64,000 nucleotides of DNA, taken from NCBI RefSeq assembly GCF_000067205.1, contig NC_010170.1:3782001-3846000 (forward strand). Direction: 5' to 3'. The notes under the pieces are model-generated. The model was not told the DNA's origin. It worked only from the letters and a program-made list of their open reading frames with translations, and did no database searches. Source of the stretch: Bordetella petrii (GTDB lineage Bacteria; Pseudomonadota; Gammaproteobacteria; Burkholderiales; Burkholderiaceae_B). Position numbers and translations under genes: made by a program. This document shows positions 10,635 to 20,061 of the stretch, one piece after another. Numbering within the stretch: the first letter of the stretch is position 1; the number at the start of each line of letters is the position of its first letter.

Positions 10635-10705
10635 ACCGATCGGTTCAAAAAATGTTGACCATCGAGGTGAGGCGACGATATCATACTGTACCGATAAGTA
10701 CAGTA
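10635..10705. promoter_or_regulatory. Divergent TetR/efflux control region with two inverted repeats
   Basis: The perfect 10-bp palindrome ACCGATCGGT is at 10635-10644, 5 bp upstream of the tetR start. A second repeat has TACTGTAC (10684-10691) and GTACAGTA (10698-10705) with a 6-bp spacer, 14 bp before the channel start. These are good candidates for TetR-family operators; binding is inferred. Confidence 0.55.
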
Positions 10706-10718
10706 CAGTTTATTTGCC

Positions 10719-12206
10719 ATGTCCTCCGTCAAGCTCCTGGCCGGCCGGGCCGTATTGCTAGGCATGCTCGCCGCGGCGGGCGGCTGCGCGGTCGGGCCGG
10801 ACTTTGTCACGCCGGAGGCGGATTTGGCGCAGATGACGCTGCGGCCCAGAGAAGGACAGCCGCGCCAGGCCCTGTCGGCCGACCCGGTGCCGCGCGAGTG
10901 GTGGCACCTGCTGAACGATCCGGTACTCGATGCGCTGGTGGCGCGTGCATGGGACGGCAACCTGGATCTGCAAGCGGCGGCCGCCCGGGTCGAGCAAAGC
11001 CGCGCGCGAGCCGGCGTGGCGCTGGCCCAGCTGTTTCCGCGCGTGGACCTGGATGCCAGCCTGACCCGCGGGGCCATCAGCGAGAACGGGCCGATGGCGG
11101 CGCTCGGTGCTCCCACGTCGACTACCGATCTGTGGCGGGCCGGGTTCCAGGCCGATTGGGAAATCGACCTGTGGGGCCGCTTGCGGCGCCAGCGCGAGGG
11201 GGCGGTTGCCACGCTGCAAGCCACCCTGTACGAACAGCGCAGCGCGCAGGTGGCGCTATCGGCCGAAATCGCGCGGCAATATGTGGCGCTGCGCGGGGTG
11301 CAGACCCGGCTGGACATCGCGCGCCGCAACCAGGAGATCGCGGCGCACCTGCTGCGGCTGACCGAGACGCGCTTGCGCAACGGGGTGGCAACGCGCTTCG
11401 ACCTGTCTTCCGCGCGTGCGCAGAAGGCCAGCATCGATGCTCTTATCCCGCCCCTGCGCGAGCAGCAGAACGTCTTGCTCAACGCACTGGCGCTGCTGGT
11501 GGGCCAGCCGCCGCGCAGCCTGGATGCGCAGTTATCGACGCCGCGTCCCCTGCCAGATGCGGCACTGGAACTGCCCGTGGGGCTGCCATCGGAACTGGCG
11601 CTGCGCCGGCCCGACATCCAGAGCGCCTCGGCGCGCCTGCACGCGGCCACGGCGGCCATCGGCGCGGCTCAGGCGGATTTCTATCCCCGCATTTCGCTGG
11701 CGGGCGGATTCGGAACCCGCGCGCTGCAGGCCAGCGACCTGGGGCTGTGGAGTTCGACCGAGTTTTCGATCGGCCCACGTATCTATCTGCCGATATTCCA
11801 GGGCGGGCGCCTGGTGCGCATGCTGGAGCTGAGCGAAGCGAAGCAGCGCGAGGCCGCGATTGCCTATCGCCAGACCGTGCTGCGGGCGTGGCACGAAGTC
11901 GACGACGCGCTCAACGCCATGGTGACCCAGCAGCAACGCCAGCAAGCCCTGCGGCAAGCCATGATGCAAAGCCGCGACGCACTGCGGGCAGCGCAATCGT
12001 CGTACAAACAGGGCGCTGCGGATTACGTGACGGTACTGGCGGCGCAGCGCGCCGTGCTGGAAAGCGAACTGCACCTCAGCAACGCGGCCACCGGCAGCGT
12101 GCTTGCGGTGGTCTACTTGTACAAAGCCCTGGGCGGCGGCTGGGCTCCGCCGCCACATGACGCCCCCAACCAGCAGGCGCTGCACGCGCCCGGGACGGCA
12201 TCGTGA
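10719..12206 (+). CDS. Outer-membrane efflux channel lipoprotein, NodT/OprM family
   Basis: A 495-residue TolC-like outer-membrane factor. The lipoprotein signal ends GGCAVGPDF, giving a lipidated cysteine at about residue 23, as in NodT/OprM proteins. Two repeated OEP domains with long coiled-coil helices follow (about 60-260 and 280-470). It forms the exit duct of the tripartite pump with the MFS and HlyD proteins downstream. The stop overlaps the GTG start of the MFS gene (GTGA). Little ribosome site is seen before its ATG. Confidence 0.9.
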   Translation: MSSVKLLAGRAVLLGMLAAAGGCAVGPDFVTPEADLAQMTLRPREGQPRQALSADPVPREWWHLLNDPVLDALVARAWDGNLDLQAAAARVEQSRARAGVALAQLFPRVDLDASLTRGAISENGPMAALGAPTSTTDLWRAGFQADWEIDLWGRLRRQREGAVATLQATLYEQRSAQVALSAEIARQYVALRGVQTRLDIARRNQEIAAHLLRLTETRLRNGVATRFDLSSARAQKASIDALIPPLREQQNVLLNALALLVGQPPRSLDAQLSTPRPLPDAALELPVGLPSELALRRPDIQSASARLHAATAAIGAAQADFYPRISLAGGFGTRALQASDLGLWSSTEFSIGPRIYLPIFQGGRLVRMLELSEAKQREAAIAYRQTVLRAWHEVDDALNAMVTQQQRQQALRQAMMQSRDALRAAQSSYKQGAADYVTVLAAQRAVLESELHLSNAATGSVLAVVYLYKALGGGWAPPPHDAPNQQALHAPGTAS

Positions 12207-13726
12207 ACGCGTCCACGGCGGCGCCGGCTGCCGGCCACGCCCAGCCAGCCCTGGACGCGCGGCTGGCCGCGGGCCTGCTCGGCATCTTCATCGCGGCCAT
12301 GGCCGCGGGCATCAATAATCGCGTAGGCGCCCTGGCCCTGGCCGATATCCGCGGCGCGGGCGGTTTCGGCCTGGATGACGCATCGTGGATCACCACGGCC
12401 TACACCGCCGGCGAGCTGATCGCCATGCCGCTGGCGCCCTGGTTTGCCGTCACGCTGAGCCTGCGGCGCTTTCATCTGCAGATGCTGGCCGCGGGCGCGG
12501 CGATCGCCGGCGTGCTGCCCTTTGTGCATGACCTGCGCCTGCTGTTGCTGCTGCGCGGCCTGCAAGGCGTGGCCAGCGGCGCATTGATTCCGCTGCTGAT
12601 GATGGCGGCGCTGCGCTTTTTCCCGCCGTCGATCCGGCTGTTTGCGCTGGCCCTGTACTCGATGACCGCCACCTTCGCGCCCAATGTCTCGACCTGGCTG
12701 ACCGGGTTGTGGACCGACCAGTTGGTGGACCTGCGCATGGTGTACTGGCAAATCGTGCCCATCAATCTGTTGGCGGGCCTGCTGGTGGCTTGGGGCATTC
12801 CGCAAGACCGCCCCCTGCCGGAACGCTTTCGCCACGCCAACTGGCTGGGCATGGCTTTCGGCGGGGCGGGCTTGCTGCTGCTGGCCATTGGCATCGAACA
12901 GGGCAACCGGCTGGAATGGTTTACCTCGCCGCTGGTCTGCACCAGCCTGTCGGCCGGCAGCCTGCTGCTGGCATTCTATTTGTTCACCGAATGGCATCAC
13001 CCGACGCCCTTCATCAAGCTGCAGCTGCTGAAACGCCGCAACTTGTGGCTGGGTTTCTCGTTGTTCCTGTGCCTGCTGGTGATCTTTCTGTCGGGTTCGC
13101 TGCTGCCCGCGACGCTGCTCGGCCATGCCTGGCATTACCGCGCGCTGCAAAGCGCCCCCATCGGCCTGATGATCGGCCTGCCGCAACTGGTGGTGGCGCC
13201 TGCCGTGGCGATGCTGCTGTACCAGAAGTGGGTCGATGCGCGCGCGGTAATGGCGGCAGGCATGGCCATCACCGCGGCGGCCTGCCTGCTGGGCGCGCAG
13301 GTCACCAACCAATGGATGTGGCCGGAGTTCGCGCTGGCCCAGGGACTGCAGGCCGTCGGGCAGCCGATGGCCATTGTCGCCATGCTGTTCCTGGCCACCA
13401 GCATGGTCGCTCCGCAAGAAGGCCCCTATGTGTCGGGCATCGTCAATCTGCTGCGGGCCTTGGGCGCGCCGCTGGGGTCGGCGCTGATCTCGCGCGTCAT
13501 CGAGCTGCGCACGCGATTCCACGGCGAAATGCTGCTCGACCATGCCGCCCTGGCGCACGCGGCGCCCCCGGCCGACCTGGCCGCACGCATCGCGGGCGAG
13601 TCGGCCATTCTGTCGATCGCCGATGCCTATCTGCTGCTGGCGCTGCTGGCCCTGGCGCTCATCCCGCTGACGTATTTCTTCCAATTCATGCCCTCGCCGC
13701 GCGCGGCGGCGAGCCCTGCGCGATAA
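12203..13726 (+). CDS. DHA2-family MFS multidrug efflux pump (EmrB-like)
   Basis: A 507-residue drug:H+ antiporter with about 14 predicted membrane helices. The DHA2-type motif is DDASWITTAYTAGELIAMPL near residues 55-75. It starts with GTG overlapping the upstream stop. It pairs with the HlyD adaptor 10 nt downstream as in EmrAB-TolC. The substrate is unknown. The first 20 residues are alanine-rich and may be a flexible lead. Confidence 0.88.
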   Translation: MNASTAAPAAGHAQPALDARLAAGLLGIFIAAMAAGINNRVGALALADIRGAGGFGLDDASWITTAYTAGELIAMPLAPWFAVTLSLRRFHLQMLAAGAAIAGVLPFVHDLRLLLLLRGLQGVASGALIPLLMMAALRFFPPSIRLFALALYSMTATFAPNVSTWLTGLWTDQLVDLRMVYWQIVPINLLAGLLVAWGIPQDRPLPERFRHANWLGMAFGGAGLLLLAIGIEQGNRLEWFTSPLVCTSLSAGSLLLAFYLFTEWHHPTPFIKLQLLKRRNLWLGFSLFLCLLVIFLSGSLLPATLLGHAWHYRALQSAPIGLMIGLPQLVVAPAVAMLLYQKWVDARAVMAAGMAITAAACLLGAQVTNQWMWPEFALAQGLQAVGQPMAIVAMLFLATSMVAPQEGPYVSGIVNLLRALGAPLGSALISRVIELRTRFHGEMLLDHAALAHAAPPADLAARIAGESAILSIADAYLLLALLALALIPLTYFFQFMPSPRAAASPAR

Positions 13727-13736
13727 AGGCCTCATC

Positions 13737-14774
13737 ATGGCACTGAGCAAGAAAACAAAACTGGCGGGCAGCGCGACCGTGATGGTTGCCGCGGTGGCGC
13801 TCGCCCTGATCTTCAACCGTCCGGAAAGCGCGGCGGCGACGCAGTCGACCGACGATGCGTACATCCGCGCCGAGATCACGTCCGTGGCGCCGGAAATCAC
13901 CGGCCTGGTCGAGGCGGTGCTGGTCGAAGAAAACCAGCCGGTGCGCGCGGGCCAGTTGCTGGTGCAGATCGACGACCGCGAATACGTGCTGGCCGAACGC
14001 AATGCCGCCGCCGCGCTGGCGCATGCGCGCGCGGCGGCCGATGGCATTCATGCACAAATCGAGGTGCAACAGTCGGTGATCCGGCAGGCGCAGTCAACCA
14101 TTGAAGCCGACCAGGCCACCCGGGAGCTGGCGCGGCTGGACTACAGCCGCTATAAAAGCCTGGCCGCCGACGGTTCCGGCACCGTGCAGGCGCGCCAGCA
14201 GGCAAAGGCCCGCCTGCAGGTGGAAAAGGCCCAGCAAACCAAAGACCAGGCCATCCTGCAGGCGCAGAAAGGGCGGCAGGCCGCCCTGCAGGCCGACCTG
14301 CTGCGCGCGCAGGCCGAGATCCGGCAGGCCGAGGCGGCGCTTGCGCAGGCGCGGCTGGATCTTTCCCGCACCCGGATCACGGCGCCGATCGCCGGCACAA
14401 TCGGCCACAAGCGAGTGCGCGTGGGCAACTACGCGCGCACCGGCGACCCGCTGCTGACGCTGGTGCCGCTGACCGACATTTACATCGAAGCCAATTTCCG
14501 CGAAACGCAGCTGGCGCGCATGCGCCAGGGCCAGCCGGTGCGGGTGACCGTCGACGCCCTGCCGGGCCGCACGTTCACGGGCACGGTGCAAAGCCTGGGA
14601 CCGGCCAGCGGCGTCAGCTACTCGGTAATCGCCCCGCACAACGCCACCGGCAATTTCACCAAGATCGTGCAGCGCCTGCCGGTGCGCATTGCGCTGGACC
14701 CCCAACAGGATGGCGCCGACCAGCTGCGCGTAGGCATGTCGGTTCAGCCCGAAGTCGACGTCAATGCGCGATAA
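13737..14774 (+). CDS. HlyD-family membrane-fusion adaptor (EmrA-like)
   Basis: A 345-residue periplasmic adaptor. One N-terminal membrane anchor spans about residues 8-26. A biotinyl-lipoyl-like half-motif lies near 40-80 (ITGLVEAVLVEENQPVRAGQLLVQID), then a coiled-coil hairpin at about 95-205 rich in Q/A/R, then the beta-barrel. It bridges the MFS pump to the outer-membrane channel. AAAGG precedes the ATG. It closes the three-gene efflux operon. Confidence 0.9.
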   Translation: MALSKKTKLAGSATVMVAAVALALIFNRPESAAATQSTDDAYIRAEITSVAPEITGLVEAVLVEENQPVRAGQLLVQIDDREYVLAERNAAAALAHARAAADGIHAQIEVQQSVIRQAQSTIEADQATRELARLDYSRYKSLAADGSGTVQARQQAKARLQVEKAQQTKDQAILQAQKGRQAALQADLLRAQAEIRQAEAALAQARLDLSRTRITAPIAGTIGHKRVRVGNYARTGDPLLTLVPLTDIYIEANFRETQLARMRQGQPVRVTVDALPGRTFTGTVQSLGPASGVSYSVIAPHNATGNFTKIVQRLPVRIALDPQQDGADQLRVGMSVQPEVDVNAR

Positions 14775-14787
14775 CGCCAGGCCCGTG

Positions 14788-15744
14788 ATGAACCGCCCGC
14801 ACATCTCGTTGCATGACATTTTTATATTCGTGGAAGTCGCCAAGCGGCGCGGCTTCACCGCCGCGGCCGAAGCGGTGGGCCTGCCGGTAGCCACGATCTC
14901 GCGCCGCGTGTCCACGCTGGAAGAACAGCTGGGGCTGAAGCTCTTCAACCGCTCGACGCGGCGCATTGAACTGACTGCGGCCGGTGCGCAGTACTTCAAT
15001 GAATGCGCGGCCCACGTAGAAGGCGCGCTGCTTGCGCACGAAAAGGTCTACGACTATCTCGAACGCCCCGCCGGCGAGTTGCGCATTTCTGCGCCGCCAG
15101 GGCTGTCGGCGCTGCTGCCGGCCATGCTGCGCGAATTGCACCAGCAGTATCCGGATGTCTCGTATGACATCGAGCTCGGGTCCGCGCAGGCGGGCCTGCA
15201 ACGTCCGGGCCTGGACCTGATGCTGAGGTTCGGCGCGTTGGAGGACTCTCCGCTGGTGCAGCGCGCCGTCACCCGGATCCGCTGGATACTGGTCGCCTCG
15301 CGCGGCTATCTGAAGCGCGCGGGCCGGCCCGTCGATCCCGGCTGCCTGGCGCGCCACCAGCGCATCGTGATCGGCTATGACGCGGTCTGGCAACTGCGCC
15401 GCGACGGCCGGACCTATCGCATCGAAAACGGCGCATACATCAAGACTAACGATGCCTGGCTGGGCGTGGACCTGGCCGCCAGCGGCCTGGGCATCGCATG
15501 CATGCCGTCGCATCGGCTCATGGCGCAGACCATGCGGGAGCAAGACCTGGAGCAGGTCTTGCCGGAATGGGAACTGCCCCCGATCACACTTTATGCGCTG
15601 TCCGATACGCGCACGATGTCGGCGCGCGCGCGCATTTTTCTGGATGCGCTGACCAGGCACCTGGACGCGCGGAGCATTCTCCCGGCTGAAACGGGCCGAA
15701 CCAGGCACCTGGCGCCCGCAGGGTGCCAGGTGCCGTCTTGTTGA
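14788..15744 (+). CDS. LysR-family regulator with a repeat-derived C-terminus
   Basis: A LysR-type regulator of about 318 residues. The winged helix-turn-helix is in FVEVAKRRGFTAAAEAVGLPVATISRRVSTLE, then a substrate-binding effector domain. I choose the ATG at 14788 (CCAGG before it, family-typical N-terminus MNRPHISLHD); an ATG at 14764 inside the adaptor gene would add eight residues. The last 15 or so residues (ending LAPAGCQVPSC) are encoded by a hairpin repeat also found in intergenic regions, so the native C-terminus was probably shorter. It lies just behind the efflux operon in the same direction; its targets are unknown. Confidence 0.85.
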   Translation: MNRPHISLHDIFIFVEVAKRRGFTAAAEAVGLPVATISRRVSTLEEQLGLKLFNRSTRRIELTAAGAQYFNECAAHVEGALLAHEKVYDYLERPAGELRISAPPGLSALLPAMLRELHQQYPDVSYDIELGSAQAGLQRPGLDLMLRFGALEDSPLVQRAVTRIRWILVASRGYLKRAGRPVDPGCLARHQRIVIGYDAVWQLRRDGRTYRIENGAYIKTNDAWLGVDLAASGLGIACMPSHRLMAQTMREQDLEQVLPEWELPPITLYALSDTRTMSARARIFLDALTRHLDARSILPAETGRTRHLAPAGCQVPSC

Positions 15745-15792
15745 GACGCCCATTGCGCACTTCGGTGTCTGGCACCTTCGGAGCCAGACACC
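15704..15792. repeat. Two short GGTGTCTGGC-type hairpin repeats
   Basis: Hairpin one: GGCACCTGGC (15704-15713) with GCCAGGTGCC (15725-15734), inside the 3' end of the LysR gene. Hairpin two: GGTGTCTGGC (15764-15773) with GCCAGACACC (15783-15792). The same motif recurs at 27156, 55853, 58658 and 58865, with arm changes that stay paired. It lies between convergent genes, so it may help terminate transcription, but no T-run follows. Confidence 0.75.
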
Positions 15793-15883
15793 TGGCGATG
15801 ACGAGCTGAACCAGGTATCTGGCAAAGGTCTCCGGACGCGCGGCGCGATGCGCCACCCGACATGGGATAGCCGCGGGCCAGCC

Positions 15884-17443
15884 TTAGATCAGGGCCTCGA
15901 TCAGGTACGGCCCCTTGCGCGCCAGTCCCGCCTGCATAGCCTTGGTAAAGGCCTCGACCGAATCGACGCGCACGGCCTCGACGCCCATGCCGGCGGCCAG
16001 GCTGACCCAGTCCAGGCTGGGCTCTTGCAGATCGAGCATGCGCTTGGCATTGCGGCCGGGTTCCTGCACGCCCACGTTTTTCATTTCGCCGTGCAGCGTG
16101 GCGTACGAACGATTGGCCAGGATGATGGTCAGGCAGTCGAGCTGCTCGCGCGCCTGGGTCCAGAGCGCCTGCACCGTGTACATGCCGCTGCCGTCTGCCT
16201 GCAGCGTGATGACCTTGCGGTCGGGACAGGCAACGGCCGCGCCGGCGGCCAGCGGCAAGCCGATGCCGATGGCCCCGCCGGTCAGTTGCAGCCAGTCGTG
16301 CGGCGCCGAGGTGGCGCTGATGAGCGGAAATTCGCGCCCTTGCGTCACCGACTCGTCGCAGACGATGGCGTTTTCCGGCAGCAGGCGGGCGGTGATGATG
16401 TTGACCGCCGCGCCCGTCAGCGCGCCCGAACGCGGCATGTCGGCCGGCGCCGCAACGGGTAGCAGGCCCGGCGCGCCCGCGGCGATGCCCAGTTCGTCGG
16501 CCAGCCATTGCAGGGCCTGCAGCAGGTCTTGTTCGGCAGTGGCCAATACGATGGGCGCCTGCTCTTGCGGCGCCAGCAGGCTGGGCTTGCCCGGATACGC
16601 AAAGAACGCCACCGGCGCGCTGGCGCCCACCAAAATCAGCTGCCGCACGTCTTTCAGCAACGCCACGGCCTGGTCCACGGGATAAGGCACGCGCGTCACC
16701 GGCGTGCGGTTGATGCCGCGCTCGGTGCGGCGGTTGGACGTCGGCGACAACAGGCGCACACCGGTGGCCCGCGCGATGCGCCCGGCTACGGCCAGCGCCG
16801 GTTCGCGCAGCGCCATGCCGCCCAGCATCAAGGCCACGCCCTGCCCGGCGCGTATGGCCTGTGCCGCGGCGCGCACCGCGTCCTGGGTGGTTTGCGGCGG
16901 CGCGTCCAGCCGCGCCACGGGCGGGGCCGGAGTGTCGGCGGGCAACTCGCCCCAGGCCGCGTCGGCGGGCAGGATCAGCGTGGCGATGTTGCCCGGCGCC
17001 TGGCGCGCCACGCGCACCGCCTCGGCGGCGTCGGCCGCGAGATCGCTGGCGGCCTGGGTGCGGCGCACCCAATGCGACATGGGGCGCGCCACGCCTTCGA
17101 CGTCGCTGGTCAGCGGGGCGTCGTATTGCACATGGTAGGTAGCGTGGTCGCCCACCACATTGACCATGGGCGTGCGCGCGCGCTTGGCGTTGTGCAGATT
17201 GGCCAGGCCGTTGCCCAGCCCCGGACCCAGGTGCAGCAGCGTGGCGGCCGGTTTGTCGGCCATGCGCGCGTAGCCGTCGGCCGCGCCGGTGACCACGCCT
17301 TCGAACAGCCCCAGCACGCAGCGCATGCGCGGTTTGCGATCCAGCGCCGCCACGAAGTGCATCTCGGACGTGCCCGGGTTGGCAAAGCAAACGTCCACAT
17401 CGTTGGCAAGCAGGGTGTCGCAGAGGCTATCAGCGCCGTTCAT
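15884..17443 (-). CDS. Thiamine-diphosphate-dependent enzyme, acetolactate synthase/benzoylformate decarboxylase superfamily
   Basis: A 519-residue ThDP enzyme with the usual three domains. The N-terminal pyrimidine-binding domain has the catalytic glutamate in NPGTSEMHF (E27). The C-terminal domain has the diphosphate/Mg motif ADGSGMYTVQ with N about 26 residues on (ILANRSY). Proteins of this type are often labelled acetolactate synthase large subunit, but no small subunit lies nearby. The gene sits downstream of an MFS gene rather than ilvC, so a 2-oxoacid decarboxylase or carboligase role is more likely. The start at 17443 follows GGACGGAAACACCT; an upstream ATG at 17563 lacks a site. Confidence 0.82.
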   Translation of the reverse strand: MNGADSLCDTLLANDVDVCFANPGTSEMHFVAALDRKPRMRCVLGLFEGVVTGAADGYARMADKPAATLLHLGPGLGNGLANLHNAKRARTPMVNVVGDHATYHVQYDAPLTSDVEGVARPMSHWVRRTQAASDLAADAAEAVRVARQAPGNIATLILPADAAWGELPADTPAPPVARLDAPPQTTQDAVRAAAQAIRAGQGVALMLGGMALREPALAVAGRIARATGVRLLSPTSNRRTERGINRTPVTRVPYPVDQAVALLKDVRQLILVGASAPVAFFAYPGKPSLLAPQEQAPIVLATAEQDLLQALQWLADELGIAAGAPGLLPVAAPADMPRSGALTGAAVNIITARLLPENAIVCDESVTQGREFPLISATSAPHDWLQLTGGAIGIGLPLAAGAAVACPDRKVITLQADGSGMYTVQALWTQAREQLDCLTIILANRSYATLHGEMKNVGVQEPGRNAKRMLDLQEPSLDWVSLAAGMGVEAVRVDSVEAFTKAMQAGLARKGPYLIEALI

Positions 17444-17594
17444 AGGTGTTTCCGTCCAGCAGAGTTGCAAAAAGCGCGACCTGCGGCCGCGCGTCGGTAA
17501 GGCATCATAGAAATGGAACCCGTCAGCGGACAGGTCCACTCGGGGCCCCAAGGATAGAACCATTCGCGGCCGCGCGCCAATGCGGCGGCCGCGC

Positions 17595-18854
17595 TCACCG
17601 ATCGGCGGCAGACCGCGGCGCGGCCAGGTACACCGCCAACATCGCCATCCCCACCACCACGCCCGCGGCGCTCACCAGCGCCCAGCCGCCGTGCGACCAC
17701 GCAAACCCCGCCAGCGACGATCCGGCCGCGCTGCCCACGAAGAACACGCCCACGAACAGCCCGTTCATGCGGCCGCGCGCCTCGGGCCGCACCAGGTTCA
17801 CGGCGCGCCGGCCCAGGGTCTGGTCGCCGGTGACGCCCGCGTCGAGCAGAATCGCGGCCATTGTCAGCGCCGCCAGCGCCGCGCCAACCGGCAACACCGC
17901 GCCGGTGCCCGGCCACGCGCCGCCGGCCCAGCCAGCCAGCAGCCACGACACCACCACCACGGCCTGCGCCGCGATGCTGGCGCGGCGGGTATGCCCGCGG
18001 TCGCCCGCGCGCCCGGCCAGCGGCGCGGTCACGACACCCACCGCCCCGCACAGGGCCAACGCCGCCACGGCCCGCGCTCCCAGGTGAAATGGCGCCTGCG
18101 CCAGCCGCAGCGAAATCGCGGTCCAGAACAGGCTGTAGGCCGCCATGCCCAATGCCGCGGTGGCCGCGCGCCAGCGCAGCACCGGCTCGTGGCGCAGCAA
18201 CGCGGCCAGCGACGCGATCAGCGCCGGATAGGCGGGCCCGTCATGGGGACGGCGTTGCGGCAGCAGGCACAGCAGCGCCACACCAGTGGCCGCCATGCCG
18301 CCCGCGAACACCAGATACAGCGCACGCCAGCCCCAGGCATCGACCACCAGGTTCGACAACGGGCGCGACAACAGCACGCCCACCATCAGGCCACTCATCA
18401 CGTTGCCCACCGTGGCGCCGCGCCGCTCGGGCGCCGCCATAAACGCAGCCATGGGCACCAGCATCTGGATCGCGCAGGTAGACGCCCCGCCGGCAAACAC
18501 CGCGGCCATGAATACGGCGCCGCCCGGCGCGAAAGCGGCCGCCAGCATGCATAGCGCGCACACTGCCAGCGTGGCGCCGATCAGCCGGCGGTTCTCCAGG
18601 CGGTCAGCCAGCGGCACGAGCAGCACCAGGCCCAGCGCGTAGCCCAGCTGCGGCAGCATGGCCAGCACGCCCACGCTGTCCAGCCCCAGGCCGAGCGACG
18701 CCGCGATAACGGGCGCCACGGTCTGTACGGCAAACAGGTTCATCACCATCACCGCCACCGAGGTGGCGAACAGCAGGGTGCGGCCCGCGCCCAACCCGGC
18801 GGGCGCGGCACGAGGCGCGGCATGGCTGGGCAAACGGGATTCGACGACGGGCAT
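17595..18854 (-). CDS. Major facilitator superfamily transporter
   Basis: A 419-residue MFS protein with about 12 hydrophobic helices, resembling the arabinose-efflux (AraJ) group. The loop 2-3 motif is LLVPLADRLENRRL. The ATG at 18854 has GGAG seven bases before it; an ATG nine codons upstream has no site. It is divergent from a LysR gene with a 110-bp gap and is followed 151 nt later, same strand, by the ThDP enzyme. That suggests a LysR-regulated pair handling one small metabolite. The substrate is not identifiable. Confidence 0.85.
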   Translation of the reverse strand: MPVVESRLPSHAAPRAAPAGLGAGRTLLFATSVAVMVMNLFAVQTVAPVIAASLGLGLDSVGVLAMLPQLGYALGLVLLVPLADRLENRRLIGATLAVCALCMLAAAFAPGGAVFMAAVFAGGASTCAIQMLVPMAAFMAAPERRGATVGNVMSGLMVGVLLSRPLSNLVVDAWGWRALYLVFAGGMAATGVALLCLLPQRRPHDGPAYPALIASLAALLRHEPVLRWRAATAALGMAAYSLFWTAISLRLAQAPFHLGARAVAALALCGAVGVVTAPLAGRAGDRGHTRRASIAAQAVVVVSWLLAGWAGGAWPGTGAVLPVGAALAALTMAAILLDAGVTGDQTLGRRAVNLVRPEARGRMNGLFVGVFFVGSAAGSSLAGFAWSHGGWALVSAAGVVVGMAMLAVYLAAPRSAADR

Positions 18855-18926
18855 GACAGCTCTCCACAGGCAGGAACACATTGGCCAGCCAGTCTAGGAA
18901 GCCTGTCTTATTGCGTCTATTGAAAT

Positions 18927-18943
18927 ATAATTTTCTTTATTAT
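18927..18943. promoter_or_regulatory. AT-rich palindrome, possible LysR binding site
   Basis: ATAAT (18927-18931) and ATTAT (18939-18943) are separated by 7 bp in an unusually AT-rich patch between the divergent MFS and LysR genes, about 20 bp before the LysR start. Position and symmetry fit a LysR-type autoregulatory site; no binding is shown. Confidence 0.4.
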
Positions 18944-18964
18944 GCGTATTTGTTTAAATTGCCC

Positions 18965-19882
18965 ATGAACACGCGCGACATCGAGGCCTTCGTGGCCGTG
19001 GTGGAAACCGGCAGCCTCAGCGCTGCATCGGGCCGCCTGCATTTGACGCAGCCGGGCGTGAGCCGGCGCCTGCGCAACCTGGAAGATCTGCTGGGGGTAG
19101 CGCTGGTCGATCGGCAATCCAAGCCGCTCAAGCCCAGCGCCGCCGGGCTGCGCGTCTACGAACTGGGCCGCGGGGTGCTGGCCGCGGTGGCGGCCCTGCG
19201 CCAGGGCGCGGCGCCCGACGCCGAGCCGCGCGGCGAATTCCGCGTGGGCGTGCCCCCTTTCCTGGCCGAGCCAGCGCTGGCCGAGCCGCTCGATGTACTG
19301 CGCGGGCGCTATCCCGGGTTGTCCGTGAACGTCACCGCGGCCTGGTCGCCCAGCCTGGTGCCCATGGTGGAAAACGGCGCGCTCGATGCCGCGGCCATCA
19401 TGATGCCCGACACCGAAACGCTGCCTGCCCACCTGTGCGCCCTGCCGCTGGCGCGCTCGGCCGTGGTGATCGTGGCCTCGCCGTCCCTGGCGATCACGCG
19501 CGACGCCGCCGGCGTCGTGCCGCTCGAAGCCCTGGCCAGCCACCCCTGGGTACTCAACCAGGACGGCTGCGGTTTGCGCACCGCCATCCGCAAGACCTTC
19601 GAGGCCGCGGGGCTGCCGTTTCGCATTGCCGTCGAAGCCTATGGCGCCGAGCTGCAACTGTCGCTGGCCGCGCGCGGCGTGGGCATCGGCCTGGTTACGC
19701 CCGGCGCGCTGGCGCGCAGCCGCCATCGCGAAGCGTTGACCATTCTGAACGTGCCCGCTTTCACTACCGGGCTGCGCGCGGAGTTGATCCACCTGCCGAC
19801 GCTGGGCCCGCTGGCCGCGCCAGTGACCCTGCTGCGCGACGAACTGATCCACGCACTGGGCGGCGCTCCAGGGCGCATATAG
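18965..19882 (+). CDS. LysR-family transcriptional regulator
   Basis: A 305-residue LysR protein. The N-terminal helix-turn-helix is FVAVVETGSLSAASGRLHLTQPGVSRRLRNLE, followed by a periplasmic-binding-like effector domain. The ATG at 18965 gives the standard family start MNTRDIEAF; a start at 18881 would add an atypical 28-residue lead. It probably controls the divergent MFS/ThDP genes. The downstream Bug gene, 179 bp away, could be a second target. Confidence 0.88.
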   Translation: MNTRDIEAFVAVVETGSLSAASGRLHLTQPGVSRRLRNLEDLLGVALVDRQSKPLKPSAAGLRVYELGRGVLAAVAALRQGAAPDAEPRGEFRVGVPPFLAEPALAEPLDVLRGRYPGLSVNVTAAWSPSLVPMVENGALDAAAIMMPDTETLPAHLCALPLARSAVVIVASPSLAITRDAAGVVPLEALASHPWVLNQDGCGLRTAIRKTFEAAGLPFRIAVEAYGAELQLSLAARGVGIGLVTPGALARSRHREALTILNVPAFTTGLRAELIHLPTLGPLAAPVTLLRDELIHALGGAPGRI

Positions 19883-20061
19883 CCGGGCGAAGTTCAATCA
19901 CCGAACAGAAAAACGGCGCCGGTTCTCGAAGGCCGCGACTAACTCGCGCATACTTTTCAGGCGATATCGTTCGCTCAACAAAACCAACCGGCAGATCCGG
20001 GAAACAGGCGCGATCCGCCGCCTGGCGTTCCGGCTCATGCCCAACAGGCGGAGACAAACCC

